Shown piece by piece: positions 6,089-15,397 of a stretch of DNA of 64,000 nt; the stretch's first letter is position 1, and each line of letters begins with the position of its first letter. The notes beneath the pieces are model-generated. The model was not told where the DNA came from. It worked only from the letters and a program-made list of their open reading frames with translations, and made no database searches. Position numbers and translations under genes: made by a program. This DNA is from Rhodanobacter sp. LX-99. Lineage in GTDB: Bacteria > Pseudomonadota > Gammaproteobacteria > Xanthomonadales > Rhodanobacteraceae. The DNA is taken from assembly GCF_018599185.1 (NCBI RefSeq), contig NZ_JAHFVL010000001.1:1984001-2048000 (forward strand), read 5' to 3'.

Positions 6089-9000
6089 TCATGCACGGCG
6101 CGGCCAGTTGAGTTCCACGCCGTGCTCCACGCTGTCGTCGGCCAGCGGAATGCAGCCGTCGGCCTGTGCTACGCCGTCCAGCCACAGCGTGCTCGGCGTA
6201 CCGGCATCGCTCTGGCGCAAGTGGATCCGGTATGACGTGTCGCGGTGGCGGTAGTCGACGGAGAAGCCTTCCCATTCGGGCGGCAGCACCGGCGCGAAGC
6301 GCAGCTTGCCGGCTTCCAGGCGCAGGCCCAGCAACGACTCCACGATCAGCCGGTACATCCAGCCGGCGGAGCCGGTGTACCAGCTCCAGCCGCCCCGGCC
6401 GGTGTGCGGCTGGACGGCGTAGACGTCGGCGCTGACCACGTAGGGCTCGACCTTGTAGACGTCCATCTGCGCGGCGTCGATGCCGTGGCTGACCGGGCTG
6501 ATCATGCGCAGCAGTTCCCACGCGCGCTCGCTGTCGCCGAGTTCGGCGAACGCCATCGTGGCCCAGATCGCCGCGTGCGTGTACTGGCCGCCGTTCTCGC
6601 GCACGCCGGGCACGTAGCCCTTGATGTAGCCGGGGTCGAGCGCCGACTTGTCGAACGGCGGGTCGAGCAATTGCACCAGGCCGGCTCCGCGGCGCACCAG
6701 GTGGGAATCCAGCGAGTCCATCGCCTGCTGCTGGCGTTCCGGGGCGCCGATGCCGGACAGCACCGACCAGCTTTGCGCGATCGAGTCGATCCGGCATTCG
6801 TCGTTGCCGCTGGAGCCCAGCGGCGTGCCGTCGTCGAAGTACGCGCGGCGATACCAGGCGCCATCCCAGCCGTGCTGTTCCAGCGCGACGCGCAGTTGGG
6901 CGACTTCGCTCTCGCAGCGCAGCGCGAAGGCCTCGTCCTGCTTCAGCCGGGCCACCTCGGCGAAGCGGGCCAGCACCTCGCAGCTGAAGAATCCCAGCCA
7001 CACGCTTTCGCCGCGCCCTTGTTCGCCGACCCGGTTCATGCCGTCGTTCCAGTCGCCGCCGCCGATCAGCGGCAGGCCGTGCGCGCCGCGCTGGGCCATG
7101 CTGCGTTCGATTGCGCGCACGCAGTGCTGGTACAGCGTCTCGCGCAGGCCCGAGGGTTGCGGCAGGTCGTAGTACGACTCCTCGCCGGGGTGCAGCGCGC
7201 GGCCCTCGATGTAGCCGGCGCATTCGTCCAGCACGCCGCGGTCGGCGCTGGCCAGCACGTAGCGGCTGGTGGCCAGCGGCAGCCACAGGTAGTCGTCGGA
7301 GCAGGTGGTGCGCACGCCCCGGTCCAGCGGCGGATGCCACCAGTGCTGCACGTCGCCCTCGGTGAACTGGTGCGCGGCGCACAGCAGCAGCTGCGCGCGC
7401 GACAGCGCGGGCGCGGCGTGCAGCAGCGCCATCGAATCCTGCAGCTGGTCGCGGAAGCCGAACGCGCCGCCGGACTGGTAGTAGCCGCTGCGCGCCCACA
7501 GGCGGCAGGCGATGGTCTGGTACAGCAGCCAGCCGTTGGCGAGCACGTCGAGTGCCGGCTCCGGCGTGTGCACTTGCACCGCGCCCAGCACGCGCGCCCA
7601 GTGCGCGCGGACTTTTTCCAGCGCGTCGGCGGCGCTGCCGTTGCCGCGGAAGCGCTGCACCAGCGCGCTGGCGTCGGCGGCGTCGCGGCCCAGGCCGAGG
7701 CGGAAGATCAGCTGGCGCTGCTCGCCGTCGTCCAGGTTCACGCTGGATTGCAGCGCCGCGCAAGGGTCCAGTCCCGCGCCGAGCCGGCCGGAGAGATGCG
7801 TGCGGCCCAGTCCGGCCGGTGCGCGCATGCTGCCGTTGCGGCCCAGGAATTCGCTGCGGTCGCCGTCGATGCCGCGGGCGGGGTCGTCGATGTCGAAGAA
7901 CGCCACCCGGTTCGGGAACTCGCTGTTGTAGGCGTTGCGCGCGAACAGCGCGCCGCTGGCCGGGTCCGACTCGGTGACCACGTGCATCGCGGTCTTCGCG
8001 CGCAGGTCGCCGAGCAGCCATTCGACGTAGCCGGTGACGCTGAGCCGGCGTAGCTGGCCGGACTCGTTGCGCAGTTTCAGCACCGAGAATTTCACCGACG
8101 CATCCAGCGCCACGTAGACCCACAGTTCGGAGCGGATGCCGTCCTCGTGGTGCTCGAACACGCTGTAGCCGAAGCCGTGGCGGGTGACGTAGGTGCCGCT
8201 GCCGCGGCACGGCAGCGGGGTCGGCGACCACATCTGGCCGGTCTCCTCGTCGCGCAGGTACAGCGCCTCGCCGCCACCGTCGCCGACCGGGTCGTTGTGC
8301 CATGGGGTGAGCCGGAATTCGTGCGCGTTCTCGCCCCAGGTGTAGGCGCTGCCGCTGTCGGAGATCACCGTGCCAAAGTACGGGTTGGCCAGCACGTTCG
8401 ACCAAGGCGCCGGCGTGCTGTCGCCGGCGGCCTGGGTGATCACGTATTCGCGGCCGTCGGTACTGAAGCCGCCGTGCGGGTTGGTCAGCTGCAGCGTCGC
8501 CGGGGCGCTGGCGCTGGCGGCGAGCATGGCGCTGCCGACGCGCTTCGGCCGGCTCGGCTCGAAGCGTGGCGCATGGGTTTCCACATGGCGCCGGCCGATC
8601 TGCTCGGCCAGGCTGCCGCGGCCGTCGTTGAGGATGATCCGTGCGCTGGCCAGCATCACCAGGCGGTCCTCGCCGGACAGCTGCTGCGCGGGGCGCACGA
8701 AGATGCCGCCGGGGCGCTCGAGCAGGCTGGCCTCGCTGCCGGAGGCGATCAGGCCCATGATCGCGTCATGCAGTTCCTGCCGGTAGCCGGCACGGTCCTC
8801 GTTCCAGATCACCAGGTCCACCGCCAGCCCCTTCAGCCGCCAGTACGCGTGCGCCTGCACCAGCTGGCGCACCAGTTCGATCCGCGACGGACTGGCGATC
8901 TGCAGCAGCACGATCGGCAGGTCGCCGGAGACCGCCTGCCCCCACAGCCCGGACTGGCCGCGCCGGTTGCCGCGCAGCACCGCCGGCTCGGCGCGCAGGC

Positions 9001-12000
9001 TGGCGTTCGGGAACAGGATGCCGGTGGCCATGTGCTCGTACAGCTGCGCGTCGGCGAGGCTGGCGTTGAGCTGGCGCAGCAGCACCTGGCTGTGCGTCCA
9101 GGCCAGGTCGAACACGCGGTCGGCGAGGTGGCGGTCGCGGTATTTGCCGATCAGCTGCAGGCAGCCGTCGCGCTGCTCGGCGATGCCGGTGACGAAGTCG
9201 ATGGTGGCCGACTGCTCCGGTTCCAGCGTGATGCGGCAGCGGATCGCCACGATCGGGTCGAGCACCGAGCCTTCGCTGTTGGACAGCTGCGCCTGCTCGC
9301 GGTCGAGCACCTGCGGTTCGGCCGTGCTGCGGCCGCGGCCGATGAAGCGGGCGCGGTCGGTCTCGTAGGAGATCGCGTCGATGTCGGCGTCGTGCACCGC
9401 CAGCAGGTGGAACATCCACGGCACGTGCTCGTCGGCCGCGCGCGGACGGCGCGTGCACACGATCGCCTGCAGCTCCTGCACCAGTGCGGTCTGCACGAAC
9501 AGCTTGCTGAAGGCCGGGTGCAGCGCATCGGCGACCGGCGGCGCCAGCACCACCTCGGCGTAGCTGGTCAGCTCGATCGTGCGGCGCGTGCGGCTGCGGT
9601 TGGTGATGCGCGTGCGGCGCAGTTCGATGTCGTCTTCCGGCGACACCACGATCTCGGTGTGCGCGTCGAACTCGCGTTCGCGCACGCGGAACTCGGCGCG
9701 CGCGTCGGAGAAGATCGCCTCGAACTGCTCGGTCTTCGTCCGCGTGGGCTGGTACGCGGTGGACCAGTAGTCGCCGCTGGCCACGTCGCGCAGGTAGCAG
9801 AACATGCCCCAGTGGTCGCGCGTGATGTCCTCGTGCCAGCGCGTCAGCGCCAGCTCGCCGCGCCGGCTGTAGCCGCCGCCGGCGCTGCTCAGCATCACGT
9901 GGTAGCGGCCGTTCGACAGCAGCTGCACGGCCGGGCGCGGGCGGTCGGGGTCGGCGAACACGCGCAGCCGCGCTTCGGCCGGTTGCAGGCTGCCGTCCAG
10001 TTCGGGGAAGCCGGACGCGTGCAGGTACTCGGCCGCGGTCTTCGGCACGCGTTCCTGCAGCAGCAGGCTGGTGGCCTGGAACTGCGGGTCGGATTCGAAG
10101 CGCCGCTGCATCGGCCGGCCCAGCAGTGCATAGCCCAGCGCCAGCAGGCTCATGCCCTGGTGGTGCGCCATGAACTGCCGCACCAGCGCCGAGTCCTGGC
10201 CCAGCGGCAGCCGCGCCGGCGTGTAGTCGATCGCTTCATACAGGCCGAAGCGGCCGCGCGCACCGGCCTCGGCCAGCCGCTGCAGGTTCCGCGTGGCCGC
10301 CGCCGGCGCCACCATCAAGGCCAGCGTGCAGGCGTACGGCGCGATCACCACGTCGTCGCCCAGCCCGCGCTTGAGGCCCAGCCCGGGCACGCCGAACGCG
10401 CGGTACTGGTAGGTGAAGTGCGCGTCCAGCGTGTTGTAGCCGGATTCGGAAACGCCCCACGGCACGTTCAACTGGTTGCCGTATTCGATCTGCCGCGTCA
10501 CCGCGGCGCGGCAGGTCTGGTCGAGCAGGGTGCCTTCGTAGCTGGGCATCACCAGCATCGGCATCAGGTACTCGAACATCGAGCCGGTCCACGACAGCAG
10601 CACCGGCTCGCCGCCGACGGTGGTGAGCAGGCGCCCCAGCGCGAACCAGCTGTCCTGCGGCAGCTGGCCCTGGGCGATGCCGACGAAACTGGCCAGGCGC
10701 GCCTCCGACGCCAGCAGGTCGTAGTAGCCGGCGTCGAGCCGGCGCTGGTCGACGTTGTAGCCGATCGCCAGCAGGTCGCGCGCGCTGTCGTACAGGAAGC
10801 GGTAGTCCATCAGCGCCAGTTCGCCGGCCTGCTGCGCCAGCTGTTCCAACGCGGCGATGCGCGCGGAGGCGCGCTCGCGCACCGCGTCGGCGCCGGCTTC
10901 GGCCGGCCAGCACAGCGGCTCGATCCGTGCCAGTTGGCGCAAGCTGGGGATGCCGTCGAAGCCGGCGTTGTCGTCGTCCGGCGGATCGAGCTCGAACGCG
11001 AGCGCTTCGTCGACGAACTCGCTGACCTGGCCGAGCAGCGCGTCCAGCCAGAACGCCGCGTCGCTGCCCGATGCGACGGCGAGGTTCCGGGTCAGCAGGT
11101 GAACGTGATCGAGCTGCCGCTGCAGCAGCGCCAGTACGGCGCTGCAGCGGTCCGGCGGCGTGGCCAGCGCGTCCAGCAGTGATTGCCGCAGCGGTTCCAG
11201 TGCGCGGGCGGCGTCGGTGTCGAGCGCGTCGTGCAGCAGTTCCAGCGTGTCGAGCAGGCCGCGCAGCACGCGCGGCTGGAACACCGGCTCGTCGGGCAGT
11301 GCCAGCAGGCCCGGGCGCAGGGTCAGCAGGTGGCCGGCCAGGTTCCCGCTGTCCACCGCCGAGACGTACAGCGGCGTCAGCGGCTGCAGGCTCTGCGTGT
11401 CGTACCAGTTGTAGAAGTGGCTGCGGTGGCGCGGCAGCCTCTGCATGGTGGCCAGGGTCAGGCGCGTGCGTTCGAGCAGGCGGCCGCCACTCAGGAAACC
11501 GAAGTCGTACGCAGCCAGGTTCGCCAGCAGCGCCATGCCGATATTGGTGGGCGAGGTGCGGTGGGCGATCGCCGGTCCGGGCTGTTCCTGCAGGTTGTCC
11601 GGCGGCAGCCAGTGGTCGGCGGCGCCGACGTGGGCGTCGAAGAAGGCCCAGGTCTGCCGCGCCAGCGTGCGCAGGAAGCGCTCCTGCGCCGCGTTCGGCG
11701 CGAACGCGTGCGGTGCGCGCGGCTGGCTGATCCACCATGCGACCGCGGGCGAAGCGAGCCACAGCAGCAGCAGCGGCATCGCCAGCCACAGCGCCTGCGG
11801 ACGCTGCAACACCAGCGCCACGCCCAGCAGCACGGCGAGCAGCGGGCCGATCCACATCAGCCGCCACAGCGCGGCCGGTGCGTTGTCGCTGCGCCGCTCG
11901 ACCTCGCTGGAGGTCTGCCACTGCAGCAGGTGGCGCTGGCTGATCGCCATGCGCCATAGCGTGCGCACGATCGCATCGAGGTGGTACAGCGCCTCGTGCG

Positions 12001-14731
12001 GCAGCCACGCCAGCCCCAGCGCCATTCGCGCCAGGTGCTGCATGCCGGCCTGGAAGCCGGCGCGCAGGTGCTGGTCGAGCTGTACTTCGCGCGGCTTCTG
12101 CACCAGGTCCAGCAGGGCCGACAGCAGCGGCGGCACCAGCACCATCGACAGCACGGCCACGGTCCACGAGAACACCGGCGCAATCAGCAGCCAGCCGGCG
12201 ACCAGCAGCGCCAGTACCGCCACCGGCACCAGGCTGCGGCGCAGATTGTCGAGGATCTTCCAGCGCGACAACGCGGTCAGCGCGTTGCGGCGCCAGCCGG
12301 CGTGCGCGGTCGGCGCCCACGGCAGCAGCCACGGCAGCAGCTGCCAGTCGCCGCGGATCCAGCGATGCCGGCGCCTCACGTCGGCGCCGTAGCGGGCCGG
12401 GTAGGTTTCGAACAGCTGCACGTCGCTGAGCAGGCCCGAGCGCGCGTGGCAGCCTTCGACCAGGTCGTGGCTGAGGATGCGGTTTTCCGGGAAGCGCCCG
12501 TCCAGCGTGCGCTCGAACGGGTCGATCGCGTAGATGCCCTTGCCGATGAACGAGCCTTCGCCGAACACGTCCTGGTAGACGTCCGAAACCATCTGCGTGT
12601 ACGGGTCGATGCCGGCGTCGCTGCCGTACAGCTGCGCGTAGCGCGAACGCGCGGTGCTGGGCAGGCTGATGCCGACGCGCGGCTGCAGGATCGCGTAGCC
12701 GCTGACCACGCGGCGCCGCTCGGGGTCGTACACGGCGCGGTTGAGCGGGTGGTCGATGGTGCCGACGAAGGCCTGCGCCGCGTCGCGCGGCAGTTCGGTG
12801 TCGGTGTCCAGGGTGATCACGTACTGCACCGGGCCCAGCGCCGCGATGTCGCCCACGATCAGCATGAAGCGGCCGTGCGCGTTGCCGCGCAGCAGCGCAT
12901 TGAGGTCGGCCAGCTTGCCGCGCTTGCGTTCGTGGCCCATCCAGCAGTGCTCGCCCACGTTCCAGCGGCGCGGGCGGTGGAACAGGAAGAAACGGTCGGC
13001 CTTGCCGTCGGCGTAGCGCTCGTTGAGCGCCTCGATGCGCCGCTGCGCCAGCCGCAGCAGCGCCTCGTCGTCGGGCAGGGTCTGGCGGTCCGCGTCGGCG
13101 AAATCGGTGAGCAGGGCGAAGTGCAGGTGGTCGTCGCGGTTGCCGAGGAAGCGCACCTCCAGCGACTCGACCAGCTCGTCGACGTCCTGCGCGCTAGCGA
13201 ACAGGCTCGGAATCGCCACCAGGGTGCGCGCACTGGCCGGGATGCCGTGCGAGTAATCCATGCGCGGCAGCTGCCGCGGCGCGATCGACAGGGTGGCCAG
13301 CCAGTTGAGCAGGCTCAACCCCAGCTGGCTGGCCAGGATGGCGGCGGGAATCGCCAGCGCGAGCAGCGTCCACGGCGACAGCTCCTCGTGTGCGGCGGCG
13401 GCGACCAGCGGTTGCGCGAACGCGAACGTGAGCAGCGCCAGCAGGCCCAGGTAGATCGGCAGCGGCGCGCGGTCGAAGCCGCGGCGCAGTGTCTCGCGCA
13501 GCGGCGGGCGGATGCCCAGCTGCTGTTCCAGCCGGCGCCGGCCGCGGTCGATCAGGTAGTAGCCGACGTGCTGCGGCTGCGGCGCGGTGCAGTCGGTGGG
13601 CGCCTCGGCCTGGCTCAGCGCGATCGCCGCCTCGGCCACCCGCAGTTCGCTCAGCCGGTGCCGGCGCGCCATCGATTCCACCGCGTGGCGATAGCGGTCG
13701 CGGGTGGCGAAATCCATCGCCGCGTAGACGTCGGCCGGGTCCCCGCGCAGGCAGCGCTCGACCAGGCTGCAGTGCTCGACGAAGTCGCGCCAGTCGATCG
13801 CCGACAGCGTGCGCAGGCTGCCGATGCTGTTGCTGATCGTGACCTGGTTGGCGGCCTGCTGCTGCGCTTCGAGCTGCACCAGGTGCTCGATGCTCTGCCC
13901 CGACGCGGCTAGGCGCTGCTCGATCCAGCTCAGCGGCAGCGCCAGCGCCGGGTTCTGGCCTTGCAGCCGGCGCGCCATCTCGGCCACGAACGGGCCGCTC
14001 ATCGGCGGGTCCGAGCGCGCCATGTCGGCGACCACCAGCACCACCGAGTTCGGGTCGCGCTCGGCGGTGGCGGTCATCGCGTCGGCCCAGCGCACGGCCT
14101 TGCCGCGGTAGCGCCAGTCCGCCATCACCCGTGCGGCGACCCGGCGCAGGTTCTCGATCAGGGCCAGCCGCAGCATGATCGGGATCGCCCACAGCTCGCC
14201 CAGCCGCAGCGCGGTCACTTCCTGGTAGGCGCCGATGAAGCGCAGCAGGTTGTGCGTGTCGACCCGGCCGTCGCCGTGCGAAATGATTTCCAGCGCGATG
14301 TCGTAGACCCGCGGCAGGCCGGCCGAGGGGCCGCTGGCCAGGCGCGGCAGTTCGCGGCTGTAGCCCTTCGGCAGGTGCCGGCGGGCGATCCGGATCTGTT
14401 CCTCGACCAGGTAGAAATTGTCCAGCAGCCATTCGCCGGCCGGGGTGATGCGCCGGCGCTTGCGGGTGGCGTTGGTCAGCCGTTCGCAGGTGTGGGTCAG
14501 CACCGCCTCGTTGTCGTCCAGCCGCGCCAGCAGCGAATCCATGCTGACCTGCGGGCTGAGCCGGTGCTGGGCGGCCAGGGCGCGGCCGTGCCGTTCCATC
14601 TGTTCGGTGCTGAACAGCTCCGCGCGCAGTGCCGGCTCCTGCTCCGGCCGCGTGCGCGCGGCGGCGCGGCGGCGGTGGAAGGCGCGCAGGCGGCGCAGTT
14701 TGAGCAGGTCGAGGAGGTTGCCGATCTTCAA
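6089..14731 (-). CDS. ndvB: Cyclic beta-1,2-glucan synthase (NdvB/ChvB type)
   Basis: A giant membrane enzyme that polymerises UDP-glucose into beta-1,2-glucan, cyclises it and trims it, giving osmoregulated periplasmic glucan. The start chosen is TTG at 14731 (LKIGNLLDLLKLRRL) with AAGGAA eight bases upstream, giving 2880 residues, close to the usual 2830-2870. The frame continues 200 codons further upstream, but that part has shadow-like composition and overlaps the divergent GNAT gene. A multi-span N-terminal half holds a GT84-type glycosyltransferase core with LDTDTELP near residue 645. The middle carries the (alpha/alpha)6 region (PSYEGTLLDQTC, GVSESGYN) that in this family does the cyclisation (GH189-type, from memory). 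The C-terminal GH94-like phosphorylase domain has IGGGDWNDGMN near residue 2560. It converges on the dead integrase, 27 bases away. Confidence 0.92.
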   Translation of the reverse strand: MKIGNLLDLLKLRRLRAFHRRRAAARTRPEQEPALRAELFSTEQMERHGRALAAQHRLSPQVSMDSLLARLDDNEAVLTHTCERLTNATRKRRRITPAGEWLLDNFYLVEEQIRIARRHLPKGYSRELPRLASGPSAGLPRVYDIALEIISHGDGRVDTHNLLRFIGAYQEVTALRLGELWAIPIMLRLALIENLRRVAARVMADWRYRGKAVRWADAMTATAERDPNSVVLVVADMARSDPPMSGPFVAEMARRLQGQNPALALPLSWIEQRLAASGQSIEHLVQLEAQQQAANQVTISNSIGSLRTLSAIDWRDFVEHCSLVERCLRGDPADVYAAMDFATRDRYRHAVESMARRHRLSELRVAEAAIALSQAEAPTDCTAPQPQHVGYYLIDRGRRRLEQQLGIRPPLRETLRRGFDRAPLPIYLGLLALLTFAFAQPLVAAAAHEELSPWTLLALAIPAAILASQLGLSLLNWLATLSIAPRQLPRMDYSHGIPASARTLVAIPSLFASAQDVDELVESLEVRFLGNRDDHLHFALLTDFADADRQTLPDDEALLRLAQRRIEALNERYADGKADRFFLFHRPRRWNVGEHCWMGHERKRGKLADLNALLRGNAHGRFMLIVGDIAALGPVQYVITLDTDTELPRDAAQAFVGTIDHPLNRAVYDPERRRVVSGYAILQPRVGISLPSTARSRYAQLYGSDAGIDPYTQMVSDVYQDVFGEGSFIGKGIYAIDPFERTLDGRFPENRILSHDLVEGCHARSGLLSDVQLFETYPARYGADVRRRHRWIRGDWQLLPWLLPWAPTAHAGWRRNALTALSRWKILDNLRRSLVPVAVLALLVAGWLLIAPVFSWTVAVLSMVLVPPLLSALLDLVQKPREVQLDQHLRAGFQAGMQHLARMALGLAWLPHEALYHLDAIVRTLWRMAISQRHLLQWQTSSEVERRSDNAPAALWRLMWIGPLLAVLLGVALVLQRPQALWLAMPLLLLWLASPAVAWWISQPRAPHAFAPNAAQERFLRTLARQTWAFFDAHVGAADHWLPPDNLQEQPGPAIAHRTSPTNIGMALLANLAAYDFGFLSGGRLLERTRLTLATMQRLPRHRSHFYNWYDTQSLQPLTPLYVSAVDSGNLAGHLLTLRPGLLALPDEPVFQPRVLRGLLDTLELLHDALDTDAARALEPLRQSLLDALATPPDRCSAVLALLQRQLDHVHLLTRNLAVASGSDAAFWLDALLGQVSEFVDEALAFELDPPDDDNAGFDGIPSLRQLARIEPLCWPAEAGADAVRERASARIAALEQLAQQAGELALMDYRFLYDSARDLLAIGYNVDQRRLDAGYYDLLASEARLASFVGIAQGQLPQDSWFALGRLLTTVGGEPVLLSWTGSMFEYLMPMLVMPSYEGTLLDQTCRAAVTRQIEYGNQLNVPWGVSESGYNTLDAHFTYQYRAFGVPGLGLKRGLGDDVVIAPYACTLALMVAPAAATRNLQRLAEAGARGRFGLYEAIDYTPARLPLGQDSALVRQFMAHHQGMSLLALGYALLGRPMQRRFESDPQFQATSLLLQERVPKTAAEYLHASGFPELDGSLQPAEARLRVFADPDRPRPAVQLLSNGRYHVMLSSAGGGYSRRGELALTRWHEDITRDHWGMFCYLRDVASGDYWSTAYQPTRTKTEQFEAIFSDARAEFRVREREFDAHTEIVVSPEDDIELRRTRITNRSRTRRTIELTSYAEVVLAPPVADALHPAFSKLFVQTALVQELQAIVCTRRPRAADEHVPWMFHLLAVHDADIDAISYETDRARFIGRGRSTAEPQVLDREQAQLSNSEGSVLDPIVAIRCRITLEPEQSATIDFVTGIAEQRDGCLQLIGKYRDRHLADRVFDLAWTHSQVLLRQLNASLADAQLYEHMATGILFPNASLRAEPAVLRGNRRGQSGLWGQAVSGDLPIVLLQIASPSRIELVRQLVQAHAYWRLKGLAVDLVIWNEDRAGYRQELHDAIMGLIASGSEASLLERPGGIFVRPAQQLSGEDRLVMLASARIILNDGRGSLAEQIGRRHVETHAPRFEPSRPKRVGSAMLAASASAPATLQLTNPHGGFSTDGREYVITQAAGDSTPAPWSNVLANPYFGTVISDSGSAYTWGENAHEFRLTPWHNDPVGDGGGEALYLRDEETGQMWSPTPLPCRGSGTYVTRHGFGYSVFEHHEDGIRSELWVYVALDASVKFSVLKLRNESGQLRRLSVTGYVEWLLGDLRAKTAMHVVTESDPASGALFARNAYNSEFPNRVAFFDIDDPARGIDGDRSEFLGRNGSMRAPAGLGRTHLSGRLGAGLDPCAALQSSVNLDDGEQRQLIFRLGLGRDAADASALVQRFRGNGSAADALEKVRAHWARVLGAVQVHTPEPALDVLANGWLLYQTIACRLWARSGYYQSGGAFGFRDQLQDSMALLHAAPALSRAQLLLCAAHQFTEGDVQHWWHPPLDRGVRTTCSDDYLWLPLATSRYVLASADRGVLDECAGYIEGRALHPGEESYYDLPQPSGLRETLYQHCVRAIERSMAQRGAHGLPLIGGGDWNDGMNRVGEQGRGESVWLGFFSCEVLARFAEVARLKQDEAFALRCESEVAQLRVALEQHGWDGAWYRRAYFDDGTPLGSSGNDECRIDSIAQSWSVLSGIGAPERQQQAMDSLDSHLVRRGAGLVQLLDPPFDKSALDPGYIKGYVPGVRENGGQYTHAAIWATMAFAELGDSERAWELLRMISPVSHGIDAAQMDVYKVEPYVVSADVYAVQPHTGRGGWSWYTGSAGWMYRLIVESLLGLRLEAGKLRFAPVLPPEWEGFSVDYRHRDTSYRIHLRQSDAGTPSTLWLDGVAQADGCIPLADDSVEHGVELNWPRRA

Positions 14732-14908
14732 AGCAGGTTTCCTTGGGCTCGTGCCGGAGCGGAACACGACGCGCTCCGTGCGGGCGGCACGCCGGCAGGA
14801 GCCCGCCTCGACGGGCTGCAACCGCCGGCTTCGCTTCCACGTTACGCGTCGGCGTGTGAAGGGCGCGCACGCTACGATGTGCGTCCATCCACCCACCGGA
14901 GCCATGCC

Positions 14909-15373
14909 GTGCCGCTGCAGATCCGCGCCGCCGCCCTCACCGACCTGCCCGAACTGGCCGCCTGGAATGCGGCGATGGCCTGGGAAACCGAGCACAAGCG
15001 ACTCGACCCCGCGACGCTGGAACGCGGCATCCGCGGCGTGTTCGAGCGGCCGCAGCGCGGTTTCTACCTGGTGGCCGAGCGCGACGGCGCGGCGGTCGGC
15101 AGCCTGCTGGTGACCTACGAATGGAGCGACTGGCGCGACGGCGATTTCTGGTGGATCCAGAGTGTCTACGTGGTGCCCGCCGCGCGCCGCGGCGGCGCGT
15201 TCCGGGCGCTCTACGCCGACGTCGCGCAGCGCGCCGCCGCCGCCGGCGCGGTCGGCCTGCGCCTGTACGTGGAAACCGGGAACCAGCACGCGCAGGCGAC
15301 CTACGAAGGGCTCGGCATGCAGCGCTGCCACTACTTCATGTACGAGGCGCTGCTGTCGGATTCGGCGGCGTAG
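14909..15373 (+). CDS. GNAT-family N-acetyltransferase
   Basis: 154 residues from a GTG at 14909 (VPLQIRAAALTDLPELAAWN) with GGAG seven bases upstream. An ATG five bases earlier is in another frame. A typical GNAT layout is visible: GFYLVAERDGAAVGSLLVTYEWSDW (strands beta2-4), IQSVYVVPAARRGGAFRALYADVAQRA (acetyl-CoA loop R-R-G-G-A, about residues 91-95) and LRLYVETGNQHAQATYEGLGM (C-terminal strand-helix ending in the family's YE-x-x-GM). Substrate unknown. It is divergent from ndvB with a 177-base spacer that probably holds both promoters. Confidence 0.85.
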   Translation: MPLQIRAAALTDLPELAAWNAAMAWETEHKRLDPATLERGIRGVFERPQRGFYLVAERDGAAVGSLLVTYEWSDWRDGDFWWIQSVYVVPAARRGGAFRALYADVAQRAAAAGAVGLRLYVETGNQHAQATYEGLGMQRCHYFMYEALLSDSAA

Positions 15374-15397
15374 GGGCGCTGCCCGGGGGCATGCGGT

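Noticed and set aside
8147..11182. Long plus-strand frame of about 1010 codons opposite the glucan synthase gene
   Set aside because: It is a high-GC antisense shadow with low-complexity Arg/Ala/Gly/Gln/His composition and no motifs; the minus strand there encodes clear NdvB.
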